In this document: one piece after another, positions 9,015 through 17,320 of the stretch
Position numbering within the stretch: the first letter of the stretch is position 1
Layout: the number at the start of each line of letters is the position of its first letter
Notes under the pieces: model-generated
Database searches by the model: none
Seen by the model: the letters and a program-made list of their open reading frames with translations, nothing else
What the model was told of the DNA's origin: nothing
Translations under genes and position numbers: made by a program
NCBI GenBank assembly: GCA_038748775.1
Contig: JBCDIT010000005.1
Location: 62,001 to 126,000 of the forward strand
Source of the DNA: DAIQNV01 sp038748775
GTDB lineage: Bacteria; Planctomycetota; Phycisphaerae; Phycisphaerales; UBA1924
Reading direction: 5' to 3'
Length of the DNA stretch: 64,000 bases

Positions 9015-11021
9015 TTACGGCGCTCCGCCGGGCCCGGGCAGCGGAACAACAAGCGACGGGCGGCTCTCGTCGGTCGGCGAGGCCTCGTTCGTCGGCACGT
9101 CGCCCGGTTCGGGCGCCACCAGAACGTCGCGAACCTCGTCGTCCGGGCCTTCCGGCCTGATCCGGATCCGCGCATCGTCATCGGCGGACAGCAGTTCGGC
9201 AAGGAGGCGGTCACGCTCGGTGCTGAACGCAGCCATGATTGCCCCCGCCCTCTGGATCTCATAGAGGATGCCCACGATCTCGGTATAGGTCATGCCCAGC
9301 CCGGGCTGTGGGTCCTCGGGTGTGGGCGAGTGGGCCAAGAAGTCGATCAGAGCCGGGAGTGATCTCGGCGCCGTCTCGATGCTGACCCTCGCCGACCTCG
9401 CGGTCGAGGGCAGGTCCGGGGGCTCCGGCTCGCGGTAGAACAGTCGGATCGGGTCGGAGTCCGAGTCGGACGCCATCATGAAACGGTCGGACCAGGCCGA
9501 GACGAACATGGGCTTCTCAAGCTCAAGCTTCTCCCCGAACAGCGCGATACGCGGCGTACCTTGCTGGGTCACGTAGATCAGTGGCTCTCCGTATGGGATG
9601 CGGTCAAGCACGAACTTCCCTGCAATCGGGAGGCGACCCACACCCTGCAGGGAACCGGCCGGGAGCACCATCTTTGCGATCGCGTCGATGCGGCTCGGGT
9701 CCAGCCGGAGCGGGTCGGTCGGCGACGTGTACTGAGCCTCGATCGCCAGACGCCGGGCCTGAGCCCGCTCGGCCCGCTCTGCCAAAGCTTCGTACGCCGC
9801 GATGCGCACCGTGAGCTCGTTCTCGGCCAAGAGCTGCTTGAGCGCCTCGTCCACCGTTGGGCCGCCGTCGACGCGACCCAGCAGGGCGATCGCGTCCGGA
9901 CGCATGTTCGGTTCGCCGGTGCGACCGATGTCGAGCAGGTGCGGCGCCGCCCGGGGGTCGCCCAACTGAGCGCCGGCACGCAGGGCCGCGAGGCGGGGGA
10001 CTTGGTCGCCGTGGTCGTAGAGGTCGCGCAGGAAGGGCAGCGCCGGCTCGCCCAGCGCCTGCAGGGCCCAGGCCATCTCGTTCCCGAGATAGGGCTCGCT
10101 GATCAGCGTTTCGGAGTACCGCCTGGCGTACGCCTGGGGCAACGACTGATCGATCGGGACGTGCTTGACCAGCTCGATGAACTCGCCCGGGCGATCGGTG
10201 TAATCGCGTGGGATCGTCAGCGCGACCGCTTCGTCGTTGCGTCCTCGCGCCGGCGCCGCTTCGCCCGACTTGCGGGGGAAGCGTCCGTTGATCGCCGCGG
10301 TGATCAGGCGGGCCCTGGCGTGCGAGGGGTTGTCGAGACGGATGTCGATCTCGAGCGGGTCGAGCACCACGCCCCCGTCGAGCACCCGCCCGACGTTGCG
10401 CGTGACGCCGGCGAGTTCTTTCCCGGGCTCGGCAAACGGGTTGACGAACACCTCGCCCCGGGCCTCGGCCACCCGCGCTCGCTGGTCGCCCCCGAACGTG
10501 TTCGCACGCCCGAAGCGCAGCTCGGTCGTCCAGAGCCGCCCACCTTCGAGGCTCGTCGCGTTCAGCGCCCGCACGTACACGTCGAAGCTCGAACCCTCGG
10601 GCGCCCCGGGGGGGATCGCGGCCTCGACGATGACGACCGCCGTGTTCCGGTCGTTGAGCAACTCGCGGGGCGTCTTGCCTTCCAGGATGGTCCCATCGAA
10701 CGCGCCGGCCTGGCCAACGCCCTGGATCGCCATCTCGCGTTCCATGGTCGCCGCGACCGACTCGCTCAGGATCCCACCGCCGGTGCCGTTGAGCCCGACC
10801 ACGAACCCGAGACCCGAGACCAGTGTCTCGTCGACCCCGTTGAAACGCACCTGACTGCCGATCGTGCCGCGGAGCGACGCCGGGATATCGCGAGGCGGCA
10901 ACTCCGGGCGCTGCACCCGGGGACCCTGCGGCTCTGAAGCGCACCCGGCCAGTCCAGCCAGACCGATCAGGGACAACCCAGTGGTGCACGCGAATACAGC
11001 ATGAAGAAGACGGCGTCGCAT
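9015..11021 (-). CDS. FlgI (flagellar P-ring)-like lipoprotein with C-terminal repeats
   Basis: 668 aa. The ATG at 11021 follows GAGG and opens a lipoprotein signal peptide with lipobox LAGC (about residue 24). Residues about 50-270 follow the FlgI pattern: LVSGLGFVVGLNGTGGG, NTAVVIVEAAIPPGAPEGSSFDVYV, SLEGGRLWTTEL and FVNPF. FlgI forms the periplasmic P-ring of flagella and has an ordinary signal peptide. Here the domain is lipid-anchored and followed by HEAT/Armadillo-like helices (LQALGEPALPFLRDLYDHGDQ; PDAIALLGR) and an unassigned C-terminal part. No other flagellar gene is nearby, so a role in flagella is not shown. Confidence 0.75.
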   Translation of the reverse strand: MRRRLLHAVFACTTGLSLIGLAGLAGCASEPQGPRVQRPELPPRDIPASLRGTIGSQVRFNGVDETLVSGLGFVVGLNGTGGGILSESVAATMEREMAIQGVGQAGAFDGTILEGKTPRELLNDRNTAVVIVEAAIPPGAPEGSSFDVYVRALNATSLEGGRLWTTELRFGRANTFGGDQRARVAEARGEVFVNPFAEPGKELAGVTRNVGRVLDGGVVLDPLEIDIRLDNPSHARARLITAAINGRFPRKSGEAAPARGRNDEAVALTIPRDYTDRPGEFIELVKHVPIDQSLPQAYARRYSETLISEPYLGNEMAWALQALGEPALPFLRDLYDHGDQVPRLAALRAGAQLGDPRAAPHLLDIGRTGEPNMRPDAIALLGRVDGGPTVDEALKQLLAENELTVRIAAYEALAERAERAQARRLAIEAQYTSPTDPLRLDPSRIDAIAKMVLPAGSLQGVGRLPIAGKFVLDRIPYGEPLIYVTQQGTPRIALFGEKLELEKPMFVSAWSDRFMMASDSDSDPIRLFYREPEPPDLPSTARSARVSIETAPRSLPALIDFLAHSPTPEDPQPGLGMTYTEIVGILYEIQRAGAIMAAFSTERDRLLAELLSADDDARIRIRPEGPDDEVRDVLVAPEPGDVPTNEASPTDESRPSLVVPLPGPGGAP

Positions 11022-11220
11022 CGTCCTCGATTCGGTATGGGTTTCAACGCGTCGGCCCACCCGCTGGCCAGTCCGTTGGGCGGGCGGCGGCTTTTTTGAC
11101 CCCCGCACCGGCGGAGTAGCCGCGGCTCTCGCTGCCCTAAGTGTACGTCTGGCGTCGGCGTGCGCCGCGTTGTACACGGCCGGTCCGCATGTTTGTCCAC
11201 AAGAAGCTTGCCGGAAACCT

Positions 11221-11256
11221 ATCAAAATACTATTCTGATGTTGACGTCACGTGAAC
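11221..11256. promoter_or_regulatory. Two abutting palindromic boxes, candidate operator/promoter region
   Basis: Positions 11221-11239 (ATCAAAATACTATTCTGAT) are a 9-1-9 inverted repeat with one mismatched pair. Positions 11240-11256 (GTTGACGTCACGTGAAC) are an 8-1-8 inverted repeat with one mismatch. This is the most A+T-rich spot of the gap. It lies 200 bp upstream of the FlgI-like gene and just before the hairpin-rich region leading to dcd. TTGACG at 11241 could be a -35 element, but no good -10 is seen. It reads as a binding site for dimeric regulators. Confidence 0.45.
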
Positions 11257-11281
11257 ATCGATTCTGGCGTCGCCGGCGCTG

Positions 11282-12030
11282 CCCAAAACTGGGTATCGGG
11301 GTCATACCACGACGGGTCGTGGTCCTAGGGTATTCGACTCAGATATCTCGTAGGCGTCACGGCCGGTTGCACTGGCTCGAGAAATCTTCGATGGCGCAAC
11401 CCGGTGTTGGACCTTGGGTTCGGCGCGATCGCCGGGTTTTCCGCGAGTTATCCCCATGAATTGCCCAATTGTTTGTGGCCCTTCGCACTGGACACCACCA
11501 GTGGTAGTAGTACACTCGAGGCCCGGCTCAGCTCTTCGTTCGAGTCAGGGTCCGGGAAGCTCGAAGAACACCCTGTTCGGGTCTGCTCGGGAGTGCAAGG
11601 AGGACAAGCCGACGAGGTGTAGGCCCAGCCGGGATGGCTGGTGGTGTCTCGTTGGCCGTGGGCTGCGGAGCACAAGGACGGCGCCCACGCACGTGAAGAA
11701 TTGGTCGACCGGGCCCGGGGGGGCCACGAGCCGGATGGCTCAGGCAGGTCGGTGGGACAGAACACGGGGCGAGCGGGACTGGATGTCTCGACGAACCCCA
11801 CCTCTTCGGCGCTGAGGAGCGGCGTTGCGGAGGGGCCCGGTCGGCGGTCGAGGAGACGGCCAGCCGGGCAGACACAAGAGCCCCATGGGGGCGTCTCGGT
11901 GGATGGCCCAGGAAGGGCCAGAGCTGGGCGCCCGGGGCCAGGACGTTTTGGGGGCGTCGATCACCGGCGACCCCTTAGTGGCGCTCGCGAGGGAGGCGGG
12001 CTGGCCGGTGCTGGGGCATCGACCAACAGA
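11282..12030 (+). ncRNA. Candidate large structured RNA or long structured leader upstream of dcd
   Basis: No credible gene lies in the 1027-bp gap 11022-12048. From 11282 on it is packed with short perfect hairpins: 11282-11293, 11306-11323, 11421-11434 (CGGCG-cgat-CGCCG), 11486-11503 (CACTGG/CCAGTG), 11539-11565, 11626-11640, 11728-11741 (GAGCC-ggat-GGCTC) and 11904-11920 (TGGCCC-aggaa-GGGCCA). A possible long-range helix pairs 11522-11534 with 11921-11936. Apical loops are purine-rich on the + strand, which suggests this strand is transcribed. It matches no RNA family I can recognise. It may be a free RNA or a leader of dcd, whose Shine-Dalgarno is at 12036. High G+C makes chance hairpins common, so confidence is moderate. 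Confidence 0.4.
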
Positions 12031-12048
12031 CGTTTGGGAGGCATCGCA

Positions 12049-12621
12049 ATGGCGGTGTTGTGCGACACGCAGATCCGCGAGCTGATCGGCATCGAGCCGT
12101 TCCAGGAAGCGGAGAAACGCTCCGGGCAGATCAGCTACGGAGTCAGTAGTTACGGGTACGACTGCCGGGTCGGCACACGCTTCAAGATCTTCACGCCGAC
12201 GGTGCGTGGGGGCGGGATGGCGGTGGTGGACCCCAAGCGGTTCGACGACCGGTTCATGGTCGAGGTCGATACCGCTGAAGAAGGCGCCGATCACGTCATT
12301 ATCCCGTCGAACTCGTTCGCGTTGTGCGAAACGGTCGAGGTGTTCGACATCCCGAGGGATGTCCTTGTGCTCTGTGTCGGAAAGAGCACGTACGCCCGGT
12401 GCGGGTTGATCGTGAACGTGACGCCGCTCGAGCCCGAGTGGCGGGGGAAGGTCACCCTGGAAATCTCGAACACCACGCCTCTTCCGGCGAAGGTGTACGC
12501 GAATGAAGGCGTGGCGCAGTTTGTGTTCCTGAAAGCTGACCGCGTGTGTGCGGTGAGCTACGCGGACAAGGCCGGGAAGTATCAGGATCAGGGCGGCTTG
12601 ACGCTGCCGCGCGTGGACTAA
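12049..12621 (+). CDS. dcd: dCTP deaminase
   Basis: 190 aa, the usual length. The ATG at 12049 is preceded by GGGAGG (12036-12041). The frame is open far upstream, but that part is non-coding. Family features are SYGVSSYGYDCRVG, the active-site segment SFALCETVEVFDIPRDV, GKSTYARCGLIVNVTPLEPEWRGKVTLEISN with the catalytic Glu, and the C-terminal QFVFLKAD. The enzyme converts dCTP to dUTP for thymidylate synthesis. It lies just upstream of nrdJ, grouping two steps of DNA precursor supply. Confidence 0.95.
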   Translation: MAVLCDTQIRELIGIEPFQEAEKRSGQISYGVSSYGYDCRVGTRFKIFTPTVRGGGMAVVDPKRFDDRFMVEVDTAEEGADHVIIPSNSFALCETVEVFDIPRDVLVLCVGKSTYARCGLIVNVTPLEPEWRGKVTLEISNTTPLPAKVYANEGVAQFVFLKADRVCAVSYADKAGKYQDQGGLTLPRVD

Positions 12622-12624
12622 ACG

Positions 12625-13314
12625 TTGGACAAGCTCCCGAAGCAGTTCGAGTTTGCTGATCTCCTCCTCCACGTCTTGCTGGGCGTCTTGGTGCTCGCGT
12701 TATTCGCCTGGGTGTTTTCTTCGGTTCGAGCGCCGCTCGAGGCGCTTCTGTTGCCGAACACGAGCGGCGAGTCGCCGAAGATCGGCGTTGGTCTCGTGTT
12801 CCTCCTGCTTGTCATCGTCTACCTCCTCGGCTTCCTTTGGTCGATGACGACCGAGCTTTTGGTCGCAGTCTTCCGAAAGAGAGACTCTTCTTTACCGGAT
12901 TGGCTGCAGAAAATCTCGGACGGGTGCACGCTCGCGTTTCTACCGGAGTCAAAGGCGTGGGATTATGGAACCGTCTCGAATGACTTGTACAAGTTGGTTG
13001 AGGATGAGCTGGCCGACGACGGCCTCGATGGCGAGACGCTTTGGAGCATCACCGGCTTCCTCGGGTACGAGAGTTCGCGTTCGACGTACCTGATGCGCCT
13101 TTTCGAGCTCCGGAAATTCTCGCTCTCGCTTGGGTTTCTCGGGTTGTTCGCGGCGGTCGTTGTCGGCTTCGCGTTCAATCCATGGTCCGTAGCCGTGCTG
13201 TTCGCATCGTGGCTCTCATTTGTGGCGGCCGGTCGGATTACGCGCCGGATGAACTACGAGGCGTTTGTTTATGGCATTATGACTGTCCGGAGACAGCGAC
13301 TCGGTATCGCATGA
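12625..13314 (+). CDS. Membrane protein of unknown function
   Basis: 229 aa from a TTG 3 bp after the dcd stop. No clear ribosome site is seen, so translation may be coupled to dcd. Four hydrophobic helices are evident: about residues 11-29, 52-70, 170-188 and 189-203. The charged segment between helices 2 and 3 (SDLYKLVEDEL-like, about 75-165) would be cytoplasmic. I recognise no family. Tight linkage to dcd suggests co-transcription only; no functional link can be argued. Confidence 0.65.
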   Translation: MDKLPKQFEFADLLLHVLLGVLVLALFAWVFSSVRAPLEALLLPNTSGESPKIGVGLVFLLLVIVYLLGFLWSMTTELLVAVFRKRDSSLPDWLQKISDGCTLAFLPESKAWDYGTVSNDLYKLVEDELADDGLDGETLWSITGFLGYESSRSTYLMRLFELRKFSLSLGFLGLFAAVVVGFAFNPWSVAVLFASWLSFVAAGRITRRMNYEAFVYGIMTVRRQRLGIA

Positions 13315-13404
13315 ATCACTCTTCGGTGCGATCGCGCAGGACGCCGGCGATCCCGCATCGGCATTGCATCAAGTTCGGAACATGGGCGTTTCGGAATCAG
13401 ACAA

Positions 13405-16400
13405 ATGAAGATCACACGTAAATTCACAAAGGCTGGCCAGGACCCATTCTCTACCGTGGAATGGACGACGCGGTCGAGCAGGATCTCGAACCCCGATGGA
13501 TCGGTCGTGTTCGAGATGCCGGATGCTGAGGTTCCCAAGCCTTGGAGTCAGCTCGCCACCGACATCATGGTGAGCAAGTACTTCCGCAAGGCGGGTGTTC
13601 CGCAGGACGGCGGCCCGAACGGGATCGCCTCGCCTGCGGGCAAGGGCCGTAAGAAGCCCAAGAAGGGTGAGACCGGTCCTGAGAAGTCGGCCCGCCAGGT
13701 CATCCACCGTCTTGCCGGGTGCTGGCGGCACTGGGGCGAGACCCACGGCTACTTCGACTCGAAGGACGACGCGCAGGCGTTCTACGACGAGCTTGCGTAC
13801 ATGCTCGTCCACCAGGTCGCGGCCCCCAACTCGCCCCAGTGGTTTAACACCGGGCTCGAGTGGGCCTACGGGATCAACGGTCCGGCACAGGGCCACTGGA
13901 TCGCCGATCACGAGTCGGGTGAGCTCAAGCTCGCCGAAGACGCGTACACCCACCCCCAGCCGCACGCGTGCTTCATCCAGAGCGTGTCGGACGATCTCGT
14001 CAACGAAGGCGGGATCATGGAACTGTGGACCCGCGAGGCCCGCCTCTTTAAGTATGGCTCGGGCACCGGGACCAACTTCAGCCACCTCCGCGCCGAGGGC
14101 GAGTCGCTCAGCGGAGGCGGCAAGTCGTCGGGCCTGATGAGCTGGCTCAAGATCGGAGACCGGGCCGCGTCGGCGATCAAGTCGGGCGGCACCACCCGCC
14201 GCGCGGCGAAGATGGTCTGCCTCGACATGGACCATCCGGACATCCACTCGTTCATCAACTGGAAGGTGCGCGAGGAGATCAAGGTCGCGGCTCTCGTCGA
14301 GGGCATGAAGGCGATCGCGGGCGAGAAGGCGAGCGACCTCGACTCGGAGACGATCGGCGAGACGGCGGCGCGTCTCGGGCTCACGCTCGACTACGACTTC
14401 AACGGCGAGGCCTACGTCACCGTAAGCGGGCAGAACTCGAACAACTCGGTCCGAATCCCGGACAGCTTCTTCGACGCGGTCGACGCCGGAGGGAACTGGG
14501 AGACCACGTTCCGCACGAACGGCGAGGTCGCCAAGACGTTCGACGCCCGCGAGCTGTGGGGCGATATCGCGTACGCCGCGTGGCGTTGCGCCGACCCGGG
14601 CGTGCAGTTCGATACGACCATCAACGCGTGGCACACCTGCCCCGCCGGCGGTCGGATCAACGCTTCGAACCCCTGCTCGGAGTACATGTTCCTCGACAAC
14701 ACGGCGTGCAACCTCGCGTCGCTGAACGTGATGAAGTTCTACGACACGAAGAGGCGCATCTTCGATGTCGAGCGGTACGAGCACGCGGTCGACCTGTGGA
14801 CGATGGTGCTCGAGATCAGCGTGCTGATGGCCGCGTTCCCGAGCAAGGAGATCGCGGAGCTGAGCTGGACGTACCGCACCCTGGGTCTTGGGTATGCCAA
14901 CCTCGGCGCGATGCTGATGCAGGCGGGGATCCCGTACGACTCGGACGAGGGGCGTGCGATCTCGGGCTGTCTGACCGCGATCTTGACCGGTCGGAGCTAC
15001 AAGCGGTCGGCCGAACTCGCGGCAGAGCACGGCCCGTTCGCCGGCTACGCGGAGAACCAGGAGACGATGCTCCGGGTCATCCGCAACCACCGCCTCGCGG
15101 CCCACGGCACCGAGCGTGACTCGGACCGCTACGAGAACCTGCGGATCAGCCCCGTTCCGATCGAGCACGAGCTGATCGAGTCGGGCCGCGTGCCGGTTAA
15201 GAACGCCCTGGCCCTTCTCCGTCACGCCACCAAGGCGTGGGACGACGCGTACACGCTGGGCTCGAAGCACGGCTACCGCAACGCCCAGGTCAGCGTGATC
15301 GCCCCGACCGGGACGATCGGGCTGCTGATGGACTGCGACACGACGGGCGTCGAGCCGGACTTCGCGCTGGTGAAGTTCAAGAAGCTCGCCGGCGGCGGGT
15401 ACTTCAAGATCGCGAACGCATCGGTCAAGCCGGCGCTCGAGGCGCTTGGCTACACCGGGGAGCAGGTCCGCGAGATGCTGACGTACCTCCTGGGCACGCT
15501 CGACCTCGAGGTTCCGATGCCCTGCGACGAGCAGAGCAAGAAGCTCGGCGTGCAGCCCGGCATGACGCTCGGTCAGTGGCTCCGGACCAAGGGCCTGGAC
15601 GACGACGATCTGAGCAAGATCAAGGACGCGCTCCCGGGCGTGTTCGAGCTGGGCTTCGCGTTCAGCGCGTGGGGCCTGGGCGACGACGCCTTGAACCGCT
15701 TGGGCCTCGATGCTGAAGAGGCCAAGGGCGACATGAGCTTCAACGCGCTCAAGGCCCTGGGTCTCAAGGCGATGCATATCGAGACGCTCAACGAGATGGT
15801 CTGCGGGACGCAGATGCTCGAGGGTGCCCCGCACCTCAAGGACGAGCACCTGCCCGTCTTCGACTGCGCGAACACCTGCGGCAAGAGCGGCAAGCGGTTC
15901 ATCGCCCCCGAGGGTCACATCCGCATGATGGGGGCGGCCCAACCGTTCATCAGCGGCGCGATCAGCAAGACGATCAACCTGCCTCACGACGCGAGCGTCT
16001 CGGACATCAAGGCGTGCTACCGGATGAGCTGGGAGCTGGGCATCAAGGCGAACGCTCTCTACCGCGACGGTTGCAAGCTGAGCCAGCCGCTCAACATCAA
16101 GTCGGACGTCGATATCGAAGAGGACGAGGACCAGCTCGAGCTCGACGCGGCCCTCGAAGAGGTCGTCGCGCAGACCGACGAGCTCGCCAAGGCGGTCGAA
16201 GCGGGCGATGCGGAGAAGGCCGAGCAGGAAGCGGTCAAGATCCTGCACCGCCCGATGCGTCGTCGTCTGAGCGACACGCGTCGTTCGCTGACGCACAAGT
16301 TCAACATCGCCGGCCACGAGGGCTATCTCACGGTTGGCTGCTACGACGACGGCTCGCCCGGTGAGCTGTTCATCACGATGGCGAAGGAGGGCTCGACCAT

Positions 16401-17004
16401 CGGCGGGCTCATGGACTCCTTGGGCACGGCGACGAGCGTCTCGCTGCAGTACGGGGTGCCCCTCGAGAGCTTGGTCCGCAAGTTCACCCACCAGCGCTTC
16501 GAGCCGGCGGGGATGACGACCAACCGCGACATCCCGTTCGCCAAGAGCCTGGTCGATTACATCTTCCGCTGGATGGGCATCCAGTTCATCCCGGGGTACC
16601 GCGAGGCGAACGCGCCGAAGCGGCCCGGGGCGGACACGCCTGTCGACGCGACAACTGGCCACGCAGCGACGGGCAAGGTGGGACGCCTTGCCGGGACCTC
16701 AACCGAAGGAGAGCGTGCATGGAACGCGGCTTCCCAAGACTCGGAGAGCGATCACGAGCAGGACGAAGGGCCGAAGGTCCACGCCGGCGTGATCGCCGAA
16801 GCGAAGGCCTCGCCACCGACCGATTCGGACGACGAGATGTTCGCGCCGGTGGTCAAGCCCGCGCTCAAGGGCTCGGCCCTCTCGGACGCCCTGAGCGACG
16901 CAATGGGCGACGCCCCGCCCTGCGAGGTGTGCGGAACGATCACGGTTCGCAACGGGACGTGCTACCGCTGCATGAACTGCGGTCACAGCATGGGCTGTAG
17001 TTAA
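13405..17004 (+). CDS. nrdJ: Adenosylcobalamin-dependent ribonucleotide reductase (class II, NrdJ)
   Basis: 1199 aa. Family features include the opening YTTRSSRI-like block, PNSPQWFNTG, the active-site segment NPCSEYMFLDNTACNLASLN (about residue 420), APTGTIGLLMDCDTTGVEPDFAL, and a C-terminal zinc-ribbon-like CEVCG...CYRCMNCGHSMGCS that carries the redox-active cysteines. The enzyme makes deoxyribonucleotides using coenzyme B12, with or without oxygen. Residues about 1075-1130 are an Asp/Glu/Ser-rich linker. No cobalamin riboswitch is visible in the 90 bp upstream, and no strong ribosome site. A clear intrinsic terminator follows at 17125. Confidence 0.96.
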   Translation: MKITRKFTKAGQDPFSTVEWTTRSSRISNPDGSVVFEMPDAEVPKPWSQLATDIMVSKYFRKAGVPQDGGPNGIASPAGKGRKKPKKGETGPEKSARQVIHRLAGCWRHWGETHGYFDSKDDAQAFYDELAYMLVHQVAAPNSPQWFNTGLEWAYGINGPAQGHWIADHESGELKLAEDAYTHPQPHACFIQSVSDDLVNEGGIMELWTREARLFKYGSGTGTNFSHLRAEGESLSGGGKSSGLMSWLKIGDRAASAIKSGGTTRRAAKMVCLDMDHPDIHSFINWKVREEIKVAALVEGMKAIAGEKASDLDSETIGETAARLGLTLDYDFNGEAYVTVSGQNSNNSVRIPDSFFDAVDAGGNWETTFRTNGEVAKTFDARELWGDIAYAAWRCADPGVQFDTTINAWHTCPAGGRINASNPCSEYMFLDNTACNLASLNVMKFYDTKRRIFDVERYEHAVDLWTMVLEISVLMAAFPSKEIAELSWTYRTLGLGYANLGAMLMQAGIPYDSDEGRAISGCLTAILTGRSYKRSAELAAEHGPFAGYAENQETMLRVIRNHRLAAHGTERDSDRYENLRISPVPIEHELIESGRVPVKNALALLRHATKAWDDAYTLGSKHGYRNAQVSVIAPTGTIGLLMDCDTTGVEPDFALVKFKKLAGGGYFKIANASVKPALEALGYTGEQVREMLTYLLGTLDLEVPMPCDEQSKKLGVQPGMTLGQWLRTKGLDDDDLSKIKDALPGVFELGFAFSAWGLGDDALNRLGLDAEEAKGDMSFNALKALGLKAMHIETLNEMVCGTQMLEGAPHLKDEHLPVFDCANTCGKSGKRFIAPEGHIRMMGAAQPFISGAISKTINLPHDASVSDIKACYRMSWELGIKANALYRDGCKLSQPLNIKSDVDIEEDEDQLELDAALEEVVAQTDELAKAVEAGDAEKAEQEAVKILHRPMRRRLSDTRRSLTHKFNIAGHEGYLTVGCYDDGSPGELFITMAKEGSTIGGLMDSLGTATSVSLQYGVPLESLVRKFTHQRFEPAGMTTNRDIPFAKSLVDYIFRWMGIQFIPGYREANAPKRPGADTPVDATTGHAATGKVGRLAGTSTEGERAWNAASQDSESDHEQDEGPKVHAGVIAEAKASPPTDSDDEMFAPVVKPALKGSALSDALSDAMGDAPPCEVCGTITVRNGTCYRCMNCGHSMGCS

Positions 17005-17084
17005 TCCTGAACGCTCCGTAAGGCAGCGATTGTCGGCCCGAAGGGCTGAACGGAGCACTCAAATCAATCCGGGCCGTCGGGGCT

Positions 17085-17102
17085 CCCTCCCTCCTCCCTC
17101 CC
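17085..17102 (-). other. G-quadruplex-forming motif downstream of nrdJ
   Basis: On the - strand the tract reads GGG-A-GGG-AGGA-GGG-A-GGG, four runs of three G with loops of 1, 4 and 1 nt, which meets the standard quadruplex pattern. It lies 80 bp after the nrdJ stop and 22 bp before the terminator. Whether it folds or acts is not known. Confidence 0.6.
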
Positions 17103-17124
17103 TCTCCGGCGGTCCACTCCCTTG

Positions 17125-17157
17125 CCCCCGAGCGGTGACGCTCGGGGGTTTGTTGTT
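17125..17157 (+). terminator. Intrinsic terminator of nrdJ
   Basis: A 10-bp perfect stem (CCCCCGAGCG / CGCTCGGGGG) with a GTGA loop is followed by TTTGTTGTTT. Confidence 0.9.
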
Positions 17158-17289
17158 TGGAGCGGGCAAACGAGTTCGCTTTGGGCCGATCACTCGAAGA
17201 CAGCACGCGTTGATCGAGCGCGGGAACTGGATCTGAAGCGTTGCTGCGCTCAGCGTCGGTGTCGCTCGAAGTGTGGTAGCGATGCAGTT

Positions 17290-17320
17290 GGAGGCCGCTA
17301 CGGAGCGATCAGACCTGTTC
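17290..17320. repeat. 31-bp repeat, copy 1, at the 3' end of the flavin reductase gene
   Basis: It matches 19222-19252 at 28 of 31 positions. It abuts the stop codon of the - strand flavin reductase gene. On the - strand it contains the small hairpin CGCT-ccgt-AGCG, so it may act as a transcript end or mRNA stabiliser. Confidence 0.7.

Larger units (their letters stand above)
17005..17319. other. Intergenic region 3' of nrdJ: G-quadruplex motif, terminator and repeat
   Basis: No gene is seen. It contains a pyrimidine-rich tract (17083-17107), the nrdJ terminator (17125-17157) and one copy of a 31-bp repeat (17290-17320), each listed separately. Confidence 0.7.

Noticed and set aside
9015..11021. 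Flagellar operon
   Set aside because: Only one FlgI-like domain is present, as a lipoprotein with extra repeats; no neighbouring gene is flagellar.
11540..11570. Resemblance to the SRP RNA tip (TCAGGGTCCGGGAAG)
   Set aside because: The GGAA tetraloop with its flanking GUCAGG and AGCAGC sides is not formed, and no outer helix is found.
11540..11800. Resemblance to RNase P RNA: GACAGAACACGG at 11755, similar to the conserved CR-V segment, and GGTCCGGG at 11550
   Set aside because: The CR-I block (GAGGAAAGTCC), the GGTAAGAG-type core and the AGxxCAAA segment are absent, and the spacing is wrong. I do not call rnpB.
11641..12048. Open frame extending dcd upstream by 136 codons
   Set aside because: The translation is Gly/Arg/Pro-rich without any dCTP deaminase homology, lies in the hairpin-rich region, and a good ribosome site precedes the internal ATG.
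13315..13404. Cobalamin riboswitch upstream of the B12-dependent nrdJ
   Set aside because: The 90-bp gap is too short and lacks the B12-box-like conserved segments.
13369..16662. Open frame of 1097 codons on the - strand opposite nrdJ
   Set aside because: It is a shadow of the nrdJ gene caused by high third-position G+C; its translation is an Arg/Val/Leu-rich sequence without recognisable domains.
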